DNA of 64,000 nucleotides, from positions 544,001-608,000 of the forward strand of contig CALSSE010000017.1 in NCBI GenBank assembly GCA_943788935.1. The letters run 5' to 3'. The DNA comes from an uncultured bacterium (GTDB taxonomy: Bacteria; Myxococcota_A; Bradymonadia; UBA7976; VGTA01). Each line of letters begins with the position of its first letter. Positions within the stretch are counted from its first letter, which is position 1. A model generated the notes under the pieces. The model was given only the letters and a program-made list of their open reading frames with translations, did not search any database and had not been told where the DNA came from. Made by a program: the position numbers and the translations under genes. This document shows positions 29,063 through 38,641 of this stretch, piece by piece.

Positions 29063-29824
29063 ATGAGAGAGAATCGTCAATTTGACCGAGCGACCGCCGT
29101 TATTAAGGTAAACTATAGCGATCATGGCGCTCTGAAGATGGACTATGCCCAAAATATCTCTCGAGGTGGATTATTCCTCGCCACCGACAGTGAGTTCGAG
29201 CTTGGTCAAGACATTGAACTACACCTCAATACTCATGGGCTTGATAAGGCGATCGCTGTCCCTGGTGTGGTCCGCTGGATTGGTGAACGTGGCGCGCCTC
29301 CAGTGCGAGGAATCGGCGTTCAGTTTAAGTTAGATAACCCCGAGATTCGATCTCGAATCGATCGTATGGTCGATGCTGTCGGTGAGCCTGTGAGGTCTTA
29401 TCTCGCAGAGACTATGGAAGCGGTAAGTATTCAGATCTTCATCCTCGACCCCAATGATTTCGCTGCGCAGATGTATGCCGATGGCATTTATAAAATGGCG
29501 AGACGAGGAGAAGGTGATCTCACGGGCCCCGTTGAGGTCAGCCGCTTTACCTCTCCAGGTGACCTGCGTAAAACACTAGAAGAGCGTCAATGTAGCGCGC
29601 TTATTATTGAGTTGAAGTCGAGTGACTTTGATGGAGTAGAGGTGATTAGAACTCTCCGCTCGGAGTATGGAGAGACACTTCCCATATTCGCTATCGCTCG
29701 TCCTTTCCCTAGAGATCGTTATGCCGCTCTAGAGGCAGGAGCCACCGCGTTTTTGAACAAACCTTTACAGATGAGAACTCTATACAACACTCTGTTGATC
29801 TGTCTACAAGAAGGCGAAGGGTGA
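29063..29824 (+). CDS. PilZ domain fused to a pseudo-receiver domain
   Basis: Residues 1-105 form a PilZ domain of the type common in Myxococcota (RENRQFDRATAVIKVNY and ISRGGLFLATDSEFELGQDIELHL), which usually binds cyclic di-GMP through an RxxxR and an [D/N]xSxxG motif; NISRGG supplies the second. Residues about 125-250 look like a response-regulator receiver. The usual phospho-acceptor Asp is Glu (LIIELKSSDFDG) while the later Lys is kept (LNKPL), so the domain is probably locked or not phosphorylated. The adjacent lipoprotein gene may be cotranscribed. Confidence 0.75.
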   Translation: MRENRQFDRATAVIKVNYSDHGALKMDYAQNISRGGLFLATDSEFELGQDIELHLNTHGLDKAIAVPGVVRWIGERGAPPVRGIGVQFKLDNPEIRSRIDRMVDAVGEPVRSYLAETMEAVSIQIFILDPNDFAAQMYADGIYKMARRGEGDLTGPVEVSRFTSPGDLRKTLEERQCSALIIELKSSDFDGVEVIRTLRSEYGETLPIFAIARPFPRDRYAALEAGATAFLNKPLQMRTLYNTLLICLQEGEG

Positions 29825-29831
29825 GGAAGAG

Positions 29832-30344
29832 ATGATGAGAAAGGCTTGGATTCGAATGCTGAGACGAGGCCCTTGGTCTCTCTTTATCGTCTGCTCACTG
29901 ATCATGTTGGGCTCTTTAGGGTGTAATCGTACTCAATACAATTTGATCGGTGAGTGGAGTGTAGATCAGGTGGCGCTCGCTAAAGACACAGACGTCCTCA
30001 AAATAGCTCCTCCTGCAGGTTTGATCGTTCAAGAGTGGAAGAAAAATATGACCAGTGATTGGTCATTCCGTTTTCATTCCGATCAAAGTTTAGAGATGAT
30101 CATGCATGGCTCTCACTATGAGGGTCGCTATCAAGTGATGAAAGAAGTGGGAAATACGCTCTATATTCGCTCGGAAGTGAGGACTCTTCCGATCAATGGT
30201 CTCGATGCGCTCTTAGGCATTACCCAAGAAGTATCAAAGGTGGAGGTGAAACGCTTTTCAATCCGAATCTCGGGTAGAGAAGGAACGCTTAAAATAGATA
30301 ACTTCGCTCCCCTAAAGCTGCTTCGCCAGCCTAAAAACTCTTAA
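29832..30344 (+). CDS. Small lipoprotein, function unknown
   Basis: A 170-residue protein with a lipobox ending LGSLGC and a lipocalin-like or beta-rich mature part (IGEWSVDQV, SFRFHSDQSLEMIMHG, EGRYQV). The gene starts 7 bases after the PilZ gene stop and ends 8 bases before the aminopeptidase start, so it belongs to the same operon. I recognise no family. Confidence 0.6.
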   Translation: MMRKAWIRMLRRGPWSLFIVCSLIMLGSLGCNRTQYNLIGEWSVDQVALAKDTDVLKIAPPAGLIVQEWKKNMTSDWSFRFHSDQSLEMIMHGSHYEGRYQVMKEVGNTLYIRSEVRTLPINGLDALLGITQEVSKVEVKRFSIRISGREGTLKIDNFAPLKLLRQPKNS

Positions 30345-30352
30345 GGATAACT

Positions 30353-31714
30353 ATGATTCGGCTGAGTCCACCACCTCTTTGTCCAGTAGATCAAGCAGCG
30401 CTTCGTTATGCGAGGGATATGATCAACTTCATCGACCGCTCCCCGAGTCCTTTTCATGCCGTTAATAGCGCCCAAGAGATGCTCTCAGAGGCAGGTTTTA
30501 GTGAGCTTAGTGAGCGAGACTCTTGGCGAGGCAAGCTCACCGCGGGGTCTCGTCACTTTGTCGTCAGAGGAGGAGGCTCTCTTATCGCTTTTCGTGTAGG
30601 AATGACAGCCGCTCCGGAGTCTGGGACGCGGATTATTGGTGCTCATACCGACTCGCCGAATATTCGCTTAAAACCGCGGCTCGCTAAAGGGGCTCATGGT
30701 CATCTGCTCTTCGATGTAGAGCCCTATGGAGGTCTGCTCATCGCGACTTGGACTGATCGAGACTTGGCGCTCGCGGGGAGAGTCTTTGTCACCGATGACC
30801 AAGCTCCGGAGGGTCGGCGAGCAGTGCTCATCGACTCGGAGAACGCGATCTGTCGGATCGCTAACTTGGCGATTCACCTCAACCGTACCGCCAATAAAGA
30901 AGGGTTGAAACTTAATGAGCACAGCCATCTCAGCCCTATTGTCGGTCAACTTGAGACTTTAGTTAAGGAGGGTGAGACCCCTGCAGAGGTAGTCTTGGAG
31001 TGGATCGCTTCTCTCGCGGGTTGTGACCCAAAGCACATCGAAGGCCATGATTTATGTCTCTATGATGTACAGCGGGGCTCGATTATCGGTTTAGATCAAG
31101 CTTATCTTCAAATCGGTCGTCTCGATAATCTCGCTAGCTGCTATCATGGCCTCACTGCTCTCCTTGAGCAGAGCGCCCAAGACACGCCTGCCTTCACCCA
31201 AGTTCTCGGTCTCTTCGATCATGAAGAAGTAGGTAGTCAGAGCGCTCGTGGCGCCAAGAGCACTTTCCTGGGCGATGTGCTCGCCCGTCTCTGTGATGGG
31301 GCAGGAGAGCCGCTAAGTCGATGTGTACAGCAGAGTTACCAAGTGAGCGCTGATATGGCTCACGCGGTTCATCCCAATTATGCTGATAAGCATGATGGTT
31401 CGCACCAACCTCTCATGAACCATGGGCCGGTGATCAAAAACAATGTCAACACTAAGTATGCTACCGATGGCGACACCTCAGCGGTGTTTAGGAGAGCGTG
31501 TCAAGCGGCTGGTATTCTCCCTCAGGAATTTGTCAATCGTCCTGATCTCGCTTGTGGGAGCACCATCGGATCACTCACCTCAGCCCTGCTCGGACTTCGT
31601 ACAGTTGACGTAGGTAACCCTATGTGGTCTATGCACTCGGCTCGTGAGATGACAGGGGTCGCTGACCAAGTGTTGATGCATAGAGCGCTCTCCGCTTTCT
31701 ATGCTGGCGCTTAA
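30353..31714 (+). CDS. M18 family aminopeptidase
   Basis: A 453-residue cytosolic peptidase. IIGAHTDSPNIRLKPR holds the first zinc-binding His and Asp, DHEEVGSQSARGA the catalytic Glu pair, and MAHAVHPNYADKHD with NHGPVIKNNVNTKYATD completes the M18 (aspartyl aminopeptidase-like) metal site. It removes N-terminal, often acidic, residues from peptides. It overlaps the next lipoprotein gene by 14 bases. Confidence 0.9.
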   Translation: MIRLSPPPLCPVDQAALRYARDMINFIDRSPSPFHAVNSAQEMLSEAGFSELSERDSWRGKLTAGSRHFVVRGGGSLIAFRVGMTAAPESGTRIIGAHTDSPNIRLKPRLAKGAHGHLLFDVEPYGGLLIATWTDRDLALAGRVFVTDDQAPEGRRAVLIDSENAICRIANLAIHLNRTANKEGLKLNEHSHLSPIVGQLETLVKEGETPAEVVLEWIASLAGCDPKHIEGHDLCLYDVQRGSIIGLDQAYLQIGRLDNLASCYHGLTALLEQSAQDTPAFTQVLGLFDHEEVGSQSARGAKSTFLGDVLARLCDGAGEPLSRCVQQSYQVSADMAHAVHPNYADKHDGSHQPLMNHGPVIKNNVNTKYATDGDTSAVFRRACQAAGILPQEFVNRPDLACGSTIGSLTSALLGLRTVDVGNPMWSMHSAREMTGVADQVLMHRALSAFYAGA

Positions 31715-32688
31715 TCAACTACTTATCGCTCTCTGCCAGCTCCTGATAGGGGGCGTTGTGCTCGTGGCGTGTGAAGTTGAGGCTCCTCCCTTAGCCACTC
31801 AGTCACTCGACTATGGACTCCCTATCTTGGCAGGGGACAGCATAGGAGCAGGAGAGAGGGGCGCGGGTGAGCGTATGAGTGGAGAAGGCGGGAGCGGAGA
31901 GGGGCGGGAGTGGAGACGACGGAGGGGAAGAAGCGATAGGAGGAGATGAGGTGGGGGAGGAGTGGCCCGATATGAGGGGGAATTGGAGAATAGAGCACTT
32001 TACGACCCTCCGCTCTGAGCTCCCAGTCCTCCTCGAAGAGATCGAGACTCAAGTGCAAGCGACGATCCTCGCTGAGGTGACCCAAGAGGGGGCTGAGCTG
32101 TGGCTACATCATCAGATCTGCGATGTCACTATGACCAATACACCGGGTTACAATCAGACAATCCTCCCTGATCTTTTTATTTCCTCTTTACCTCTTAAAA
32201 CTCGACGCGCTCGGTTGATTAAGGAGCGAATAGACTCCGGAGACCGCTATGAGCTACTCGCTCCATTATGGTATGATTTAAGGTCGGTGGAGTTAGATGA
32301 CCCGAGTGTTGACCCCTTGCCATCGGTGTCTAGCGACCCACGAGTCTTTGACCAAGACCGTGATGGTTTAGCGGGGCTCTCGGCCAAGTTAGTTGGCTTT
32401 CCCGATGGCGAGGTCGGCTTGATCCAGAAGAGCTGGGATGAATGGAGGGGATCGATCGAGCTCGATCCTGAACGAGAGAGCGCTCTCTATGCTCAATCGG
32501 TAGGAGGCGCGGTCTCATGGGGACAGGAACAGCAGATCATAGAGACTACCAATGAGGTGCTCCTCATCGATGTACGCCGTTGGATTCCAGAAGAGACCAG
32601 TCCTCCCACTCTTCATTACTTCGAAATGGAGCGCATTGAGACGCTTTCTTGCCCGCCTCGTCGTCCCGCTCCGAGACCAAGTCAATAG
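31701..32688 (+). pseudogene. Lipoprotein split by a frameshift in a Gly/Glu-rich tract
   Basis: The first frame (31701-31949) has a lipoprotein signal ending VLVAC, then a linker of GAGER and SGEG units that shifts into an Arg-rich reading and stops. The second frame (open from 31879 to 32688) continues with acidic low complexity and then a folded-looking domain (GNWRIEHFTTLRSELPVLLEE onward), which needs the signal of the first. The two overlap in the purine-rich stretch 31,879-31,949, where a one-base indel would join them into a lipoprotein of about 330 residues. Function unknown. Confidence 0.65.
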
Positions 32689-32753
32689 CTCGCTCATCTA
32701 TCAGTCTTTACCCGATCAATAGAGTCATCTGAGACGTCACATCGACAGGGGGA

Positions 32754-34040
32754 ATGATGAGCAGAGTTCAAAACACTAGTAAGAGTCAAAGAGTGGTTAA
32801 GGATGAAGATAAGCAAGGTCGCCATTGTCGTTTAGCCTCGGACTCAAACTCGGATTCAGTCTTAGGGTCGTCTTCGACGATCACGACTCGGGTCGTTCAT
32901 GAACTTAAAGAGATCGCATCTATAGATTGGGATCGCTGTCTCGGGGAGAGCGGGAGCCCTTTTCTACGCTATCACTTTCTCGAAGGGTTGGAGCGTTGTG
33001 GTTGCGTTGGCCCGGATACGGGGTGGACCCCTCGATACGTTATCGCCGAGCGTGAGGGTCAGGTCGTTGGAGTCACTCCGGCGTATATCAAGACCCACAG
33101 CCAAGGAGAGTTTATCTTTGATTGGTCATGGGCTGATGCTGCTCATCGCGCAGGGATGCCTTACTACCCCAAGTTAGTCGTCACCTCTCCATTCTCGCCG
33201 GTGGGCAGCGAGAAGTTGTTAGTTAGCGACTCATTTAGCGGAGGGGATCGAACCGCAGTGAAGAGCGCATTGATCGCTCAATTGAGGACTGTGACCCAAG
33301 AAGAACATCTCACCGGTCTTCACTTGTTATTTGTCTCCTGTACCGAGGCAGATATACTAGAAAGCCAGAGTTTACTTCGTCGTCACACACTTCAATTCCA
33401 GTGGAATAATGAAGGCTACTCAACCTTTGATGATTTCCTCTCTTACTTTCGCTCTAAGCGACGTAATCAGATCAAAAGAGAGCGTCGCCGCCTAAGAGAG
33501 TCCGGCGTAGAGGTGCGAGTTTATCAAGGTAATGAGGTCTGTGAAGAGCATATTCCCATGATCTACAAGTTTTATCGCGCCACAGTAGAGAAGTACTTCT
33601 ACGGTAACCTCTATCTTAATTACGCATTCTTTGAGTACTTATTTCAGACTCAAAGGGAAAATCTCTGCTTATTATTAGCTCATTACGGAGAGCGGGTGAT
33701 CGGAGGGTCTTTCAATCTCATCTCTAATGGGGTTCTCTATGGAAGATATTGGGGGGTAGAACCTGATCTAGAGGTTGATTATTTACACTTTGAGGTGTGT
33801 GCTTATAAGGGAATAGAGGTGTGTATCGAGCGTGGATGGTCTCGCTTTGAGGCGGGGTCGGGTGGGGGGGCTCATAAATACGGGCGAGGTTTCCTTCCTC
33901 AAGTGATCTATTCTGCTCACGAGGTCTATTTACCCGGTTTCAAACCAGCGCTTACCGAGCTGCTCACCGATGAGCGTCAGATGTTGGATCGTCAGCTCCT
34001 CGAGCTTGAGGGAGAGGTGCTTAAAGTAGATAAGCGATGA
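32754..34040 (+). CDS. FemAB/GNAT-like acyltransferase (COG3146 type)
   Basis: A 428-residue protein. GSPFLRYHFLEGLE, PRYVIAEREGQVVGVTPAYIK, the DWSWADAAHR segment and YYPKLVV are characteristic of the COG3146 (DUF482) family, double-GNAT proteins related to FemAB and of unsettled substrate. The catalytic pocket lies in the C-terminal half (YLNYAFFEYL and EAGSGGAHKYGRGF-like sequence). The first ~45 residues are low in structure, so the true start may be later. It lies 110 bases before ffh. Confidence 0.7.
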   Translation: MMSRVQNTSKSQRVVKDEDKQGRHCRLASDSNSDSVLGSSSTITTRVVHELKEIASIDWDRCLGESGSPFLRYHFLEGLERCGCVGPDTGWTPRYVIAEREGQVVGVTPAYIKTHSQGEFIFDWSWADAAHRAGMPYYPKLVVTSPFSPVGSEKLLVSDSFSGGDRTAVKSALIAQLRTVTQEEHLTGLHLLFVSCTEADILESQSLLRRHTLQFQWNNEGYSTFDDFLSYFRSKRRNQIKRERRRLRESGVEVRVYQGNEVCEEHIPMIYKFYRATVEKYFYGNLYLNYAFFEYLFQTQRENLCLLLAHYGERVIGGSFNLISNGVLYGRYWGVEPDLEVDYLHFEVCAYKGIEVCIERGWSRFEAGSGGGAHKYGRGFLPQVIYSAHEVYLPGFKPALTELLTDERQMLDRQLLELEGEVLKVDKR

Positions 34041-34084
34041 CGATAAGCATGGCTCACAGTAGATAAGCGATGACGATAAGCATG
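34025..34084. repeat. 27-bp direct repeat at the end of the acyltransferase gene
   Basis: AGTAGATAAGCGATGACGAT and the following seven bases occur at 34025-34051 and again at 34058-34084, separated by six bases. The first copy contains the gene's stop codon; the second is a non-coding duplicate. Confidence 0.85.
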
Positions 34085-34150
34085 ACTTACTTGATTTTTA
34101 GGGGTCATCGCACTAGATTAAACGCCCAAACTAGCTGACAGGGGTATACT

Positions 34151-35812
34151 ATGTTAGAGGCGCTTTCGTCCGGCTTTCGCGCAGTCAAAGAACGCATTCA
34201 AGGTAAACGTACACTCACCGAAGAGAATGTAGATGACGCCCTGCGTGATTTACGCATTTCGCTGTTAGAGGCTGACGTTAATATCAAGGTGGTGCGTGGC
34301 TTTATCAAGGCGGTGAAAGCCAAAGCTCTTGGTGAGGTAGTTCAGCTCACAGCGAAGGGTGAAGATGAAAAACTTAAGGTGACCCCAGGTGATCACTTTA
34401 TCCATATTTGTCAGCAAGAACTTGAAGCGCTCATGGGTCCTGCAGACTCTAGTCTAGTGCTTGATCAGCCTCTCTCTAAGATTATGATGATCGGTTTACA
34501 GGGGGCGGGAAAAACGACCACCACTGCTAAGCTCGCTAAGCGGCTCATTGAAGAGGGGAAAAGGCCGATCTTAGTCGCTGCTGATATCTATCGTCCGGCG
34601 GCGGTCGACCAGCTTAAGGTCTTGGGTCAGCGCCTCGATATTCCGGTATATCATGCACCCGATACAGCGCCTCCCGAGATTTGTCGTCAAGGGGTGGAAG
34701 TCGCTAAAGAGGAGGAGCGTGACGTCATCATCTTTGACACCGCAGGCCGTCTCGCTATCGATGAAGCGCTGATGACCGAGCTCAAGGATATACGCGACGC
34801 TACTCAGCCCGATAACATTTTACTCGTCGTAGACGCGATGATCGGTCAAGACGCTGTCGACACAGCTAAGACCTTTGATGAAGAAATCGGGATTAACGGC
34901 TTTATCATGACCAAGCTCGATGGTGACGCTCGTGGTGGAGCGGCGCTTTCGATTAAATCGGTGACCGGTAAACCGATTAAGTTCTTGGGTATGGGTGAAG
35001 ACCTCGACGCTCTAGAAGACTTCCGCCCCGAGGGACTCGCTAGCCGTATTATGGGCTTTGGCGACATCGTTGGTCTTATGCAAGACTTTGAGAAGGTTGT
35101 CGACGAAGAGGAAGCGGAGAAGAGCGCCAAGAAGATGCTCGCCGGCCAGTTTGATATGATGGACTTCGTAGAGCAGATCCGCACGATTCGCTCTATGGGT
35201 CCACTCACTGAGCTTCTCGAGAAAATGCCCTTCTTTGGCGGTGGGATGCCCGAGGGGATGAATATCGATGATAAGCAGCTGATCAGGGTAGAGTCGATCA
35301 TTAACTCTATGACCAAGAGCGAGCGCTCCAAACCAGAGCTGATCGAGAGAGAGAAGGGGCGGGCAGCGCGTATTGCCAAAGGCTGTGGGGGAGCGACTGA
35401 GAAAGAGGTCCTAGATCTGGTCGGTCGATTCAAGATGATGCGCAAATTCATGGGAGCGTTAGGGTCTCCTGGTGGTGGGAACCTCCTCTATAAACTGCCA
35501 GGTTTTAAGCAGTTCGCCCAGATGCAACAGCTGAAGGGGATGAATATGGAAGAGATGTTTGGAGAGATGGGTGGTATGGGTGGTATGGGTGGTATGGGTG
35601 GTATGGGTGGTATGGGCGGTATGCCCGGTATGGGTGGCATGCCCGGCATGGGTGGTATGCCAGGTCTCCCAAACTTGCCCCCTGGTTATCTTCCCCCCGG
35701 TACACCTCAAGCCGGTCCTAGCAAGTCTCCGGTGAGCACTGCCCAGCGAGCAAAGATGATAGCCAAGAAGAAGAAAGCTAAGGCGGCGAGAAAGAAACAG
35801 CGGAAGCGCTGA
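34151..35812 (+). CDS. ffh: Signal recognition particle protein Ffh
   Basis: A 553-residue SRP54 GTPase. GLQGAGKTTTTAKLAKRL is the P-loop, DTAGR the G3 motif and TKLDGDARGGAALS the closing G-domain motif; the Met-rich M domain that binds 4.5S RNA and signal peptides follows (about 320-450). It then carries a long tail of GGM/PGM repeats from a 9-bp minisatellite (35,569-35,660) and ends in a Lys/Arg-rich segment. Ffh is usually about 450 residues, so the tail is an extension. Confidence 0.95.
   Translation: MLEALSSGFRAVKERIQGKRTLTEENVDDALRDLRISLLEADVNIKVVRGFIKAVKAKALGEVVQLTAKGEDEKLKVTPGDHFIHICQQELEALMGPADSSLVLDQPLSKIMMIGLQGAGKTTTTAKLAKRLIEEGKRPILVAADIYRPAAVDQLKVLGQRLDIPVYHAPDTAPPEICRQGVEVAKEEERDVIIFDTAGRLAIDEALMTELKDIRDATQPDNILLVVDAMIGQDAVDTAKTFDEEIGINGFIMTKLDGDARGGAALSIKSVTGKPIKFLGMGEDLDALEDFRPEGLASRIMGFGDIVGLMQDFEKVVDEEEAEKSAKKMLAGQFDMMDFVEQIRTIRSMGPLTELLEKMPFFGGGMPEGMNIDDKQLIRVESIINSMTKSERSKPELIEREKGRAARIAKGCGGATEKEVLDLVGRFKMMRKFMGALGSPGGGNLLYKLPGFKQFAQMQQLKGMNMEEMFGEMGGMGGMGGMGGMGGMGGMPGMGGMPGMGGMPGLPNLPPGYLPPGTPQAGPSKSPVSTAQRAKMIAKKKKAKAARKKQRKR
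35569..35665 (+). repeat. 9-bp coding minisatellite (GGM repeats) in ffh
   Basis: GGTATGGGT-type units repeat about ten times, later alternating with GGTATGCCC, giving GGMGGM then GMPGMG. Confidence 0.85.
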
Positions 35813-35824
35813 GAGCTCTACTCT

Positions 35825-35877
35825 CTACTCACTCTCACTCTCACTCTCACCACTCTCACTCTCACTCTCACTCTACT
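35825..35877. repeat. CTCACT microsatellite between ffh and msrA
   Basis: The gap between the convergent genes consists of CTCACT/CTCTCA hexamers. It ends at the msrA stop codon region. No terminator hairpin is clear. Confidence 0.75.
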
Positions 35878-36746
35878 CCCCATGTCTCCTTAAGATAAGC
35901 GGCGCGTCCTGAACCATATTTATATCTCAGATAATGAGACTTATGGAGCTTGTAGTAGTCTTGGTGATAATCTTCAGCGGGCCAAAATGTTTCTGCAGGG
36001 TAGAGCTTGACCGCGATGGGATCTCTAAACTTCTTTGAGGTAGTGAGTGACTCTTTGGAGGCTCTCGCCGCTCCCTGTTGGGTTTTATCGACGGTGAAGA
36101 TCCCGGTTGTGTATTGGTGGCCTCGGTCAGCGAATTGACCATCTCTCTGAGTGGGGTTAATACTGCGCCAATATGTATGCAAAAGCTCATTATAGCTGAT
36201 CTCTTGAGGTCGGTAATAGACGATCACTGCTTCGATATGTTGTGTTTTATAAGATGAGACCTGAGAGTAAGATGGACGAGGTTCTTGCCCTCCTGTATAG
36301 CCAGAGTAGACAGCGGTCACTCCTTTGAGCTCTTCAAAGGGAGCTTCCATACACCAAAAACAGCCCCCTGCGAAGAGGGCAACTCCTCTATTCTCGTCGG
36401 GTCTATGTAATATATGAGGGTTAATCCCTTGATTAAAGGTTGCTTCTCCCCAAGCGGTCTCTGAGCTCGCCTCCTCTCGATGCTCATCTTTCGGAGAAGA
36501 AGGTGAGTCAGCCTCGTGTAGAGAGGGTTGGGACGTCGGATGCTGCTCATCTTCTGGGGGTGGCTCAGGTGCTCCATCTCTCTGCGCCTGTACCGATGGG
36601 GTACAAGCGAGTGTCATCGCGCCGATGAGGAAGAGGGCGCTGAGGCGTTTGTTTAAAGTACGATCTAGAGTAAATAGGGGGCCGGGAACGGTAAGTTTTT
36701 TATTATGATCGTAGTTTGACATTGACATCTCGCCCTCTAAAGTCAT
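35868..36746 (-). CDS. msrA: Peptide-methionine sulfoxide reductase MsrA, secreted form
   Basis: The 292-residue protein has an N-terminal hydrophobic segment ending MTLACTPSVQA (lipoprotein or signal peptide), a Pro/Glu-rich linker (about 55-100), then the MsrA domain with GGCFWCMEAPFEELKGV and GYTGG; GGCFWC holds the catalytic Cys. It reduces methionine-S-sulfoxide in proteins. Being exported, it likely repairs envelope proteins. A start near residue 8 (M9) would also give a working signal. Confidence 0.9.
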   Translation of the reverse strand: MTLEGEMSMSNYDHNKKLTVPGPLFTLDRTLNKRLSALFLIGAMTLACTPSVQAQRDGAPEPPPEDEQHPTSQPSLHEADSPSSPKDEHREEASSETAWGEATFNQGINPHILHRPDENRGVALFAGGCFWCMEAPFEELKGVTAVYSGYTGGQEPRPSYSQVSSYKTQHIEAVIVYYRPQEISYNELLHTYWRSINPTQRDGQFADRGHQYTTGIFTVDKTQQGAARASKESLTTSKKFRDPIAVKLYPAETFWPAEDYHQDYYKLHKSHYLRYKYGSGRAAYLKETWGVE

Positions 36747-36771
36747 CAGATGAGTATATTAATCTCGCAGA

Positions 36772-38586
36772 ATGTTATCGATAAGCGATACTGCAAAACA
36801 CACGTTGCATGATCGAGAGATCACCTCCACATTCTATCACTTAACCTCTCTTTTGATGCTACTCTATTCCCATATGATGCTTCTTTACAAAATAATCTCC
36901 CAGCGCTCTTTCCATGTAAACCTCCTCAGCTTGCGCTTGGGTGAGGGTCTGCGTATTATTTTGATGACGTTCTCATCGCTCATCCTTCTCTCCTTGGGAG
37001 CCTGCTCTGAATCGCCACAATGTGTGCCGGGGAGGACAGTAGCCTGTCCTTGTGTACCCGTAGGAGAAGGTATACAGCGTTGCGCGGAGGATGGGAGTCG
37101 TTATCTTGAGTGTGAGTGCGGGCACCTCCCTCCCCCGATTCAAAGTATGGAGCGGTCATCATCGAATCCTGTTTTGAAGGCGTCGAAGTCTGAATCAAGA
37201 GCCGTTGAGTCGATCACATCAAATAAACCATCTCGGGGGATACAGCTGCTCAACCGCGCAGTCCCCTCTTCATTCGCCTCTAATACCCCGGGGACGAAAG
37301 TTGTATCAGCTTCATCGACAGCAGATCAGTTTGTAAACTCTAGGAAAGCGAGAGCTAAATCCTCTAAAAAAAGGAGCGTGAAGGTCGTACCACTAGAGGC
37401 AGAGATCGCTGATGCGAGTGATCATCGGTATTCTACCAAAGAGAAACTTAGCGCTACTAAAATGTTTAAATTGAACCTCAGGAATCAACAAAAGAGGTGG
37501 TGGTTTTACTCGGAGACTTTGGAGCGTTGTGTTCTCGCAGAAGACGTAAATGGCATTGACTATGCACCTCTTAAACTTCTCTCCGAGGGCTGTTATCGCC
37601 TCGGTGATCAAGCTGAGATGACGATCCGTTGTGATGATCCACCGTTGGGACCTCATACATATCGTTTCTCTGATCGGGAGAGCCAGTGTATCTCTAACCG
37701 CAGCGATGAGTTGACAAGAGCGCGTCAAAAAAAGAATATTGAGATCAAGATCGATACTGATAAAAGACCCGTAAAAATTGCGGTCCTTGATCCAGTTATA
37801 GAGGCGGAAAGTCGTCGTGATCGACAGCCTCGTAATCGTGCGAGATCAGTATCAGCGAGCGATCAAACGCCTAGCGGAGATCGAGAGTGGCACTGCATGT
37901 GTTATGAGGAGGTCGTCAAAGGAGACCCCAAGCTCTCTACTGCTTGTCGCCCATCTAGGGAGATGTGTGTGGACCTCTCTAAGAAGGTAAAAGAGGGAAG
38001 CAAGGTACTCATAAAAGGCTCACAATTGGCTTCTTGCCAAACCCGTCGTGGCAGCTCTCCTTGGCGTCTATTTCAAGGAAAGGGGTCTCGACGTTATTTT
38101 TGGCAGCCGTCATCCCATCCAGGAGCTTGGTGGAGCGCTGAAGGGTGCTTCTTGCCTGTGTCCAAGAGGAAGCGCGCTGCCTATAGAGCTAAGAGGAACA
38201 AGCGAGGCACTTCAAAGCCATCTCAGAGCTCAATAGCCGCTAAAGTGAAGAGTACCTCAGCAGTTAAAGCACCTTCAGAGCTTTATCGATCAATCGGTAC
38301 TCGGCGCTCATTGATCCGTTTTGGAGAGAAGGGAAGCGCGCCTAAGACTGAACGTTGTCGCGAGGCCTGTCGAGCGAATCTAATATCAGCGAGTGAGCGC
38401 CGAGTTAATTATGGCGTTTCCAATGTCCCCTCTTTGTTGAGGTGGGGTAAATCTTTCGCTGATCGTGTGAAACTGGTGAAGACGATCTGCATGAGTAACC
38501 AAGGTAAGGCGAAGCGAGGTCGTGAGCGATGTCTCAATAAGGTGATCAATAAGTGTTCAATCTATTGTGAGCGCGCTTCAGACTAG
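36772..38586 (+). CDS. Large Cys-containing lipoprotein, function unknown
   Basis: The frame is open for 604 codons, but the recognisable lipoprotein signal (ILMTFSSLILLSLGAC) lies at residues 62-78, so the true start is probably a TTG near 36,931 or ATG 36,964. After it comes CVPGRTVACPC...GIQRCAEDGSRYLECEC-type sequence, a small Cys-rich module seen in many myxobacterial lipoproteins. A basic low-complexity region follows, then two Cys-pair regions (around residues 380-410 and 530-600). No catalytic motif is recognised. Confidence 0.6.
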   Translation: MLSISDTAKHTLHDREITSTFYHLTSLLMLLYSHMMLLYKIISQRSFHVNLLSLRLGEGLRIILMTFSSLILLSLGACSESPQCVPGRTVACPCVPVGEGIQRCAEDGSRYLECECGHLPPPIQSMERSSSNPVLKASKSESRAVESITSNKPSRGIQLLNRAVPSSFASNTPGTKVVSASSTADQFVNSRKARAKSSKKRSVKVVPLEAEIADASDHRYSTKEKLSATKMFKLNLRNQQKRWWFYSETLERCVLAEDVNGIDYAPLKLLSEGCYRLGDQAEMTIRCDDPPLGPHTYRFSDRESQCISNRSDELTRARQKKNIEIKIDTDKRPVKIAVLDPVIEAESRRDRQPRNRARSVSASDQTPSGDREWHCMCYEEVVKGDPKLSTACRPSREMCVDLSKKVKEGSKVLIKGSQLASCQTRRGSSPWRLFQGKGSRRYFWQPSSHPGAWWSAEGCFLPVSKRKRAAYRAKRNKRGTSKPSQSSIAAKVKSTSAVKAPSELYRSIGTRRSLIRFGEKGSAPKTERCREACRANLISASERRVNYGVSNVPSLLRWGKSFADRVKLVKTICMSNQGKAKRGRERCLNKVINKCSIYCERASD

Positions 38587-38641
38587 CAGAGCCTCGCGGA
38601 GCACATCATTCTTAAGACTTATAGCGGTTCATGAGCGATTT

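Noticed and set aside
34846-35451. Long minus-strand frame within ffh
   Set aside because: Codon pattern and lack of motifs show it is a shadow of ffh.
35459-35710. Minus-strand frames with THTTHT repeats opposite ffh
   Set aside because: They are the shadow of the GGM minisatellite in another frame.
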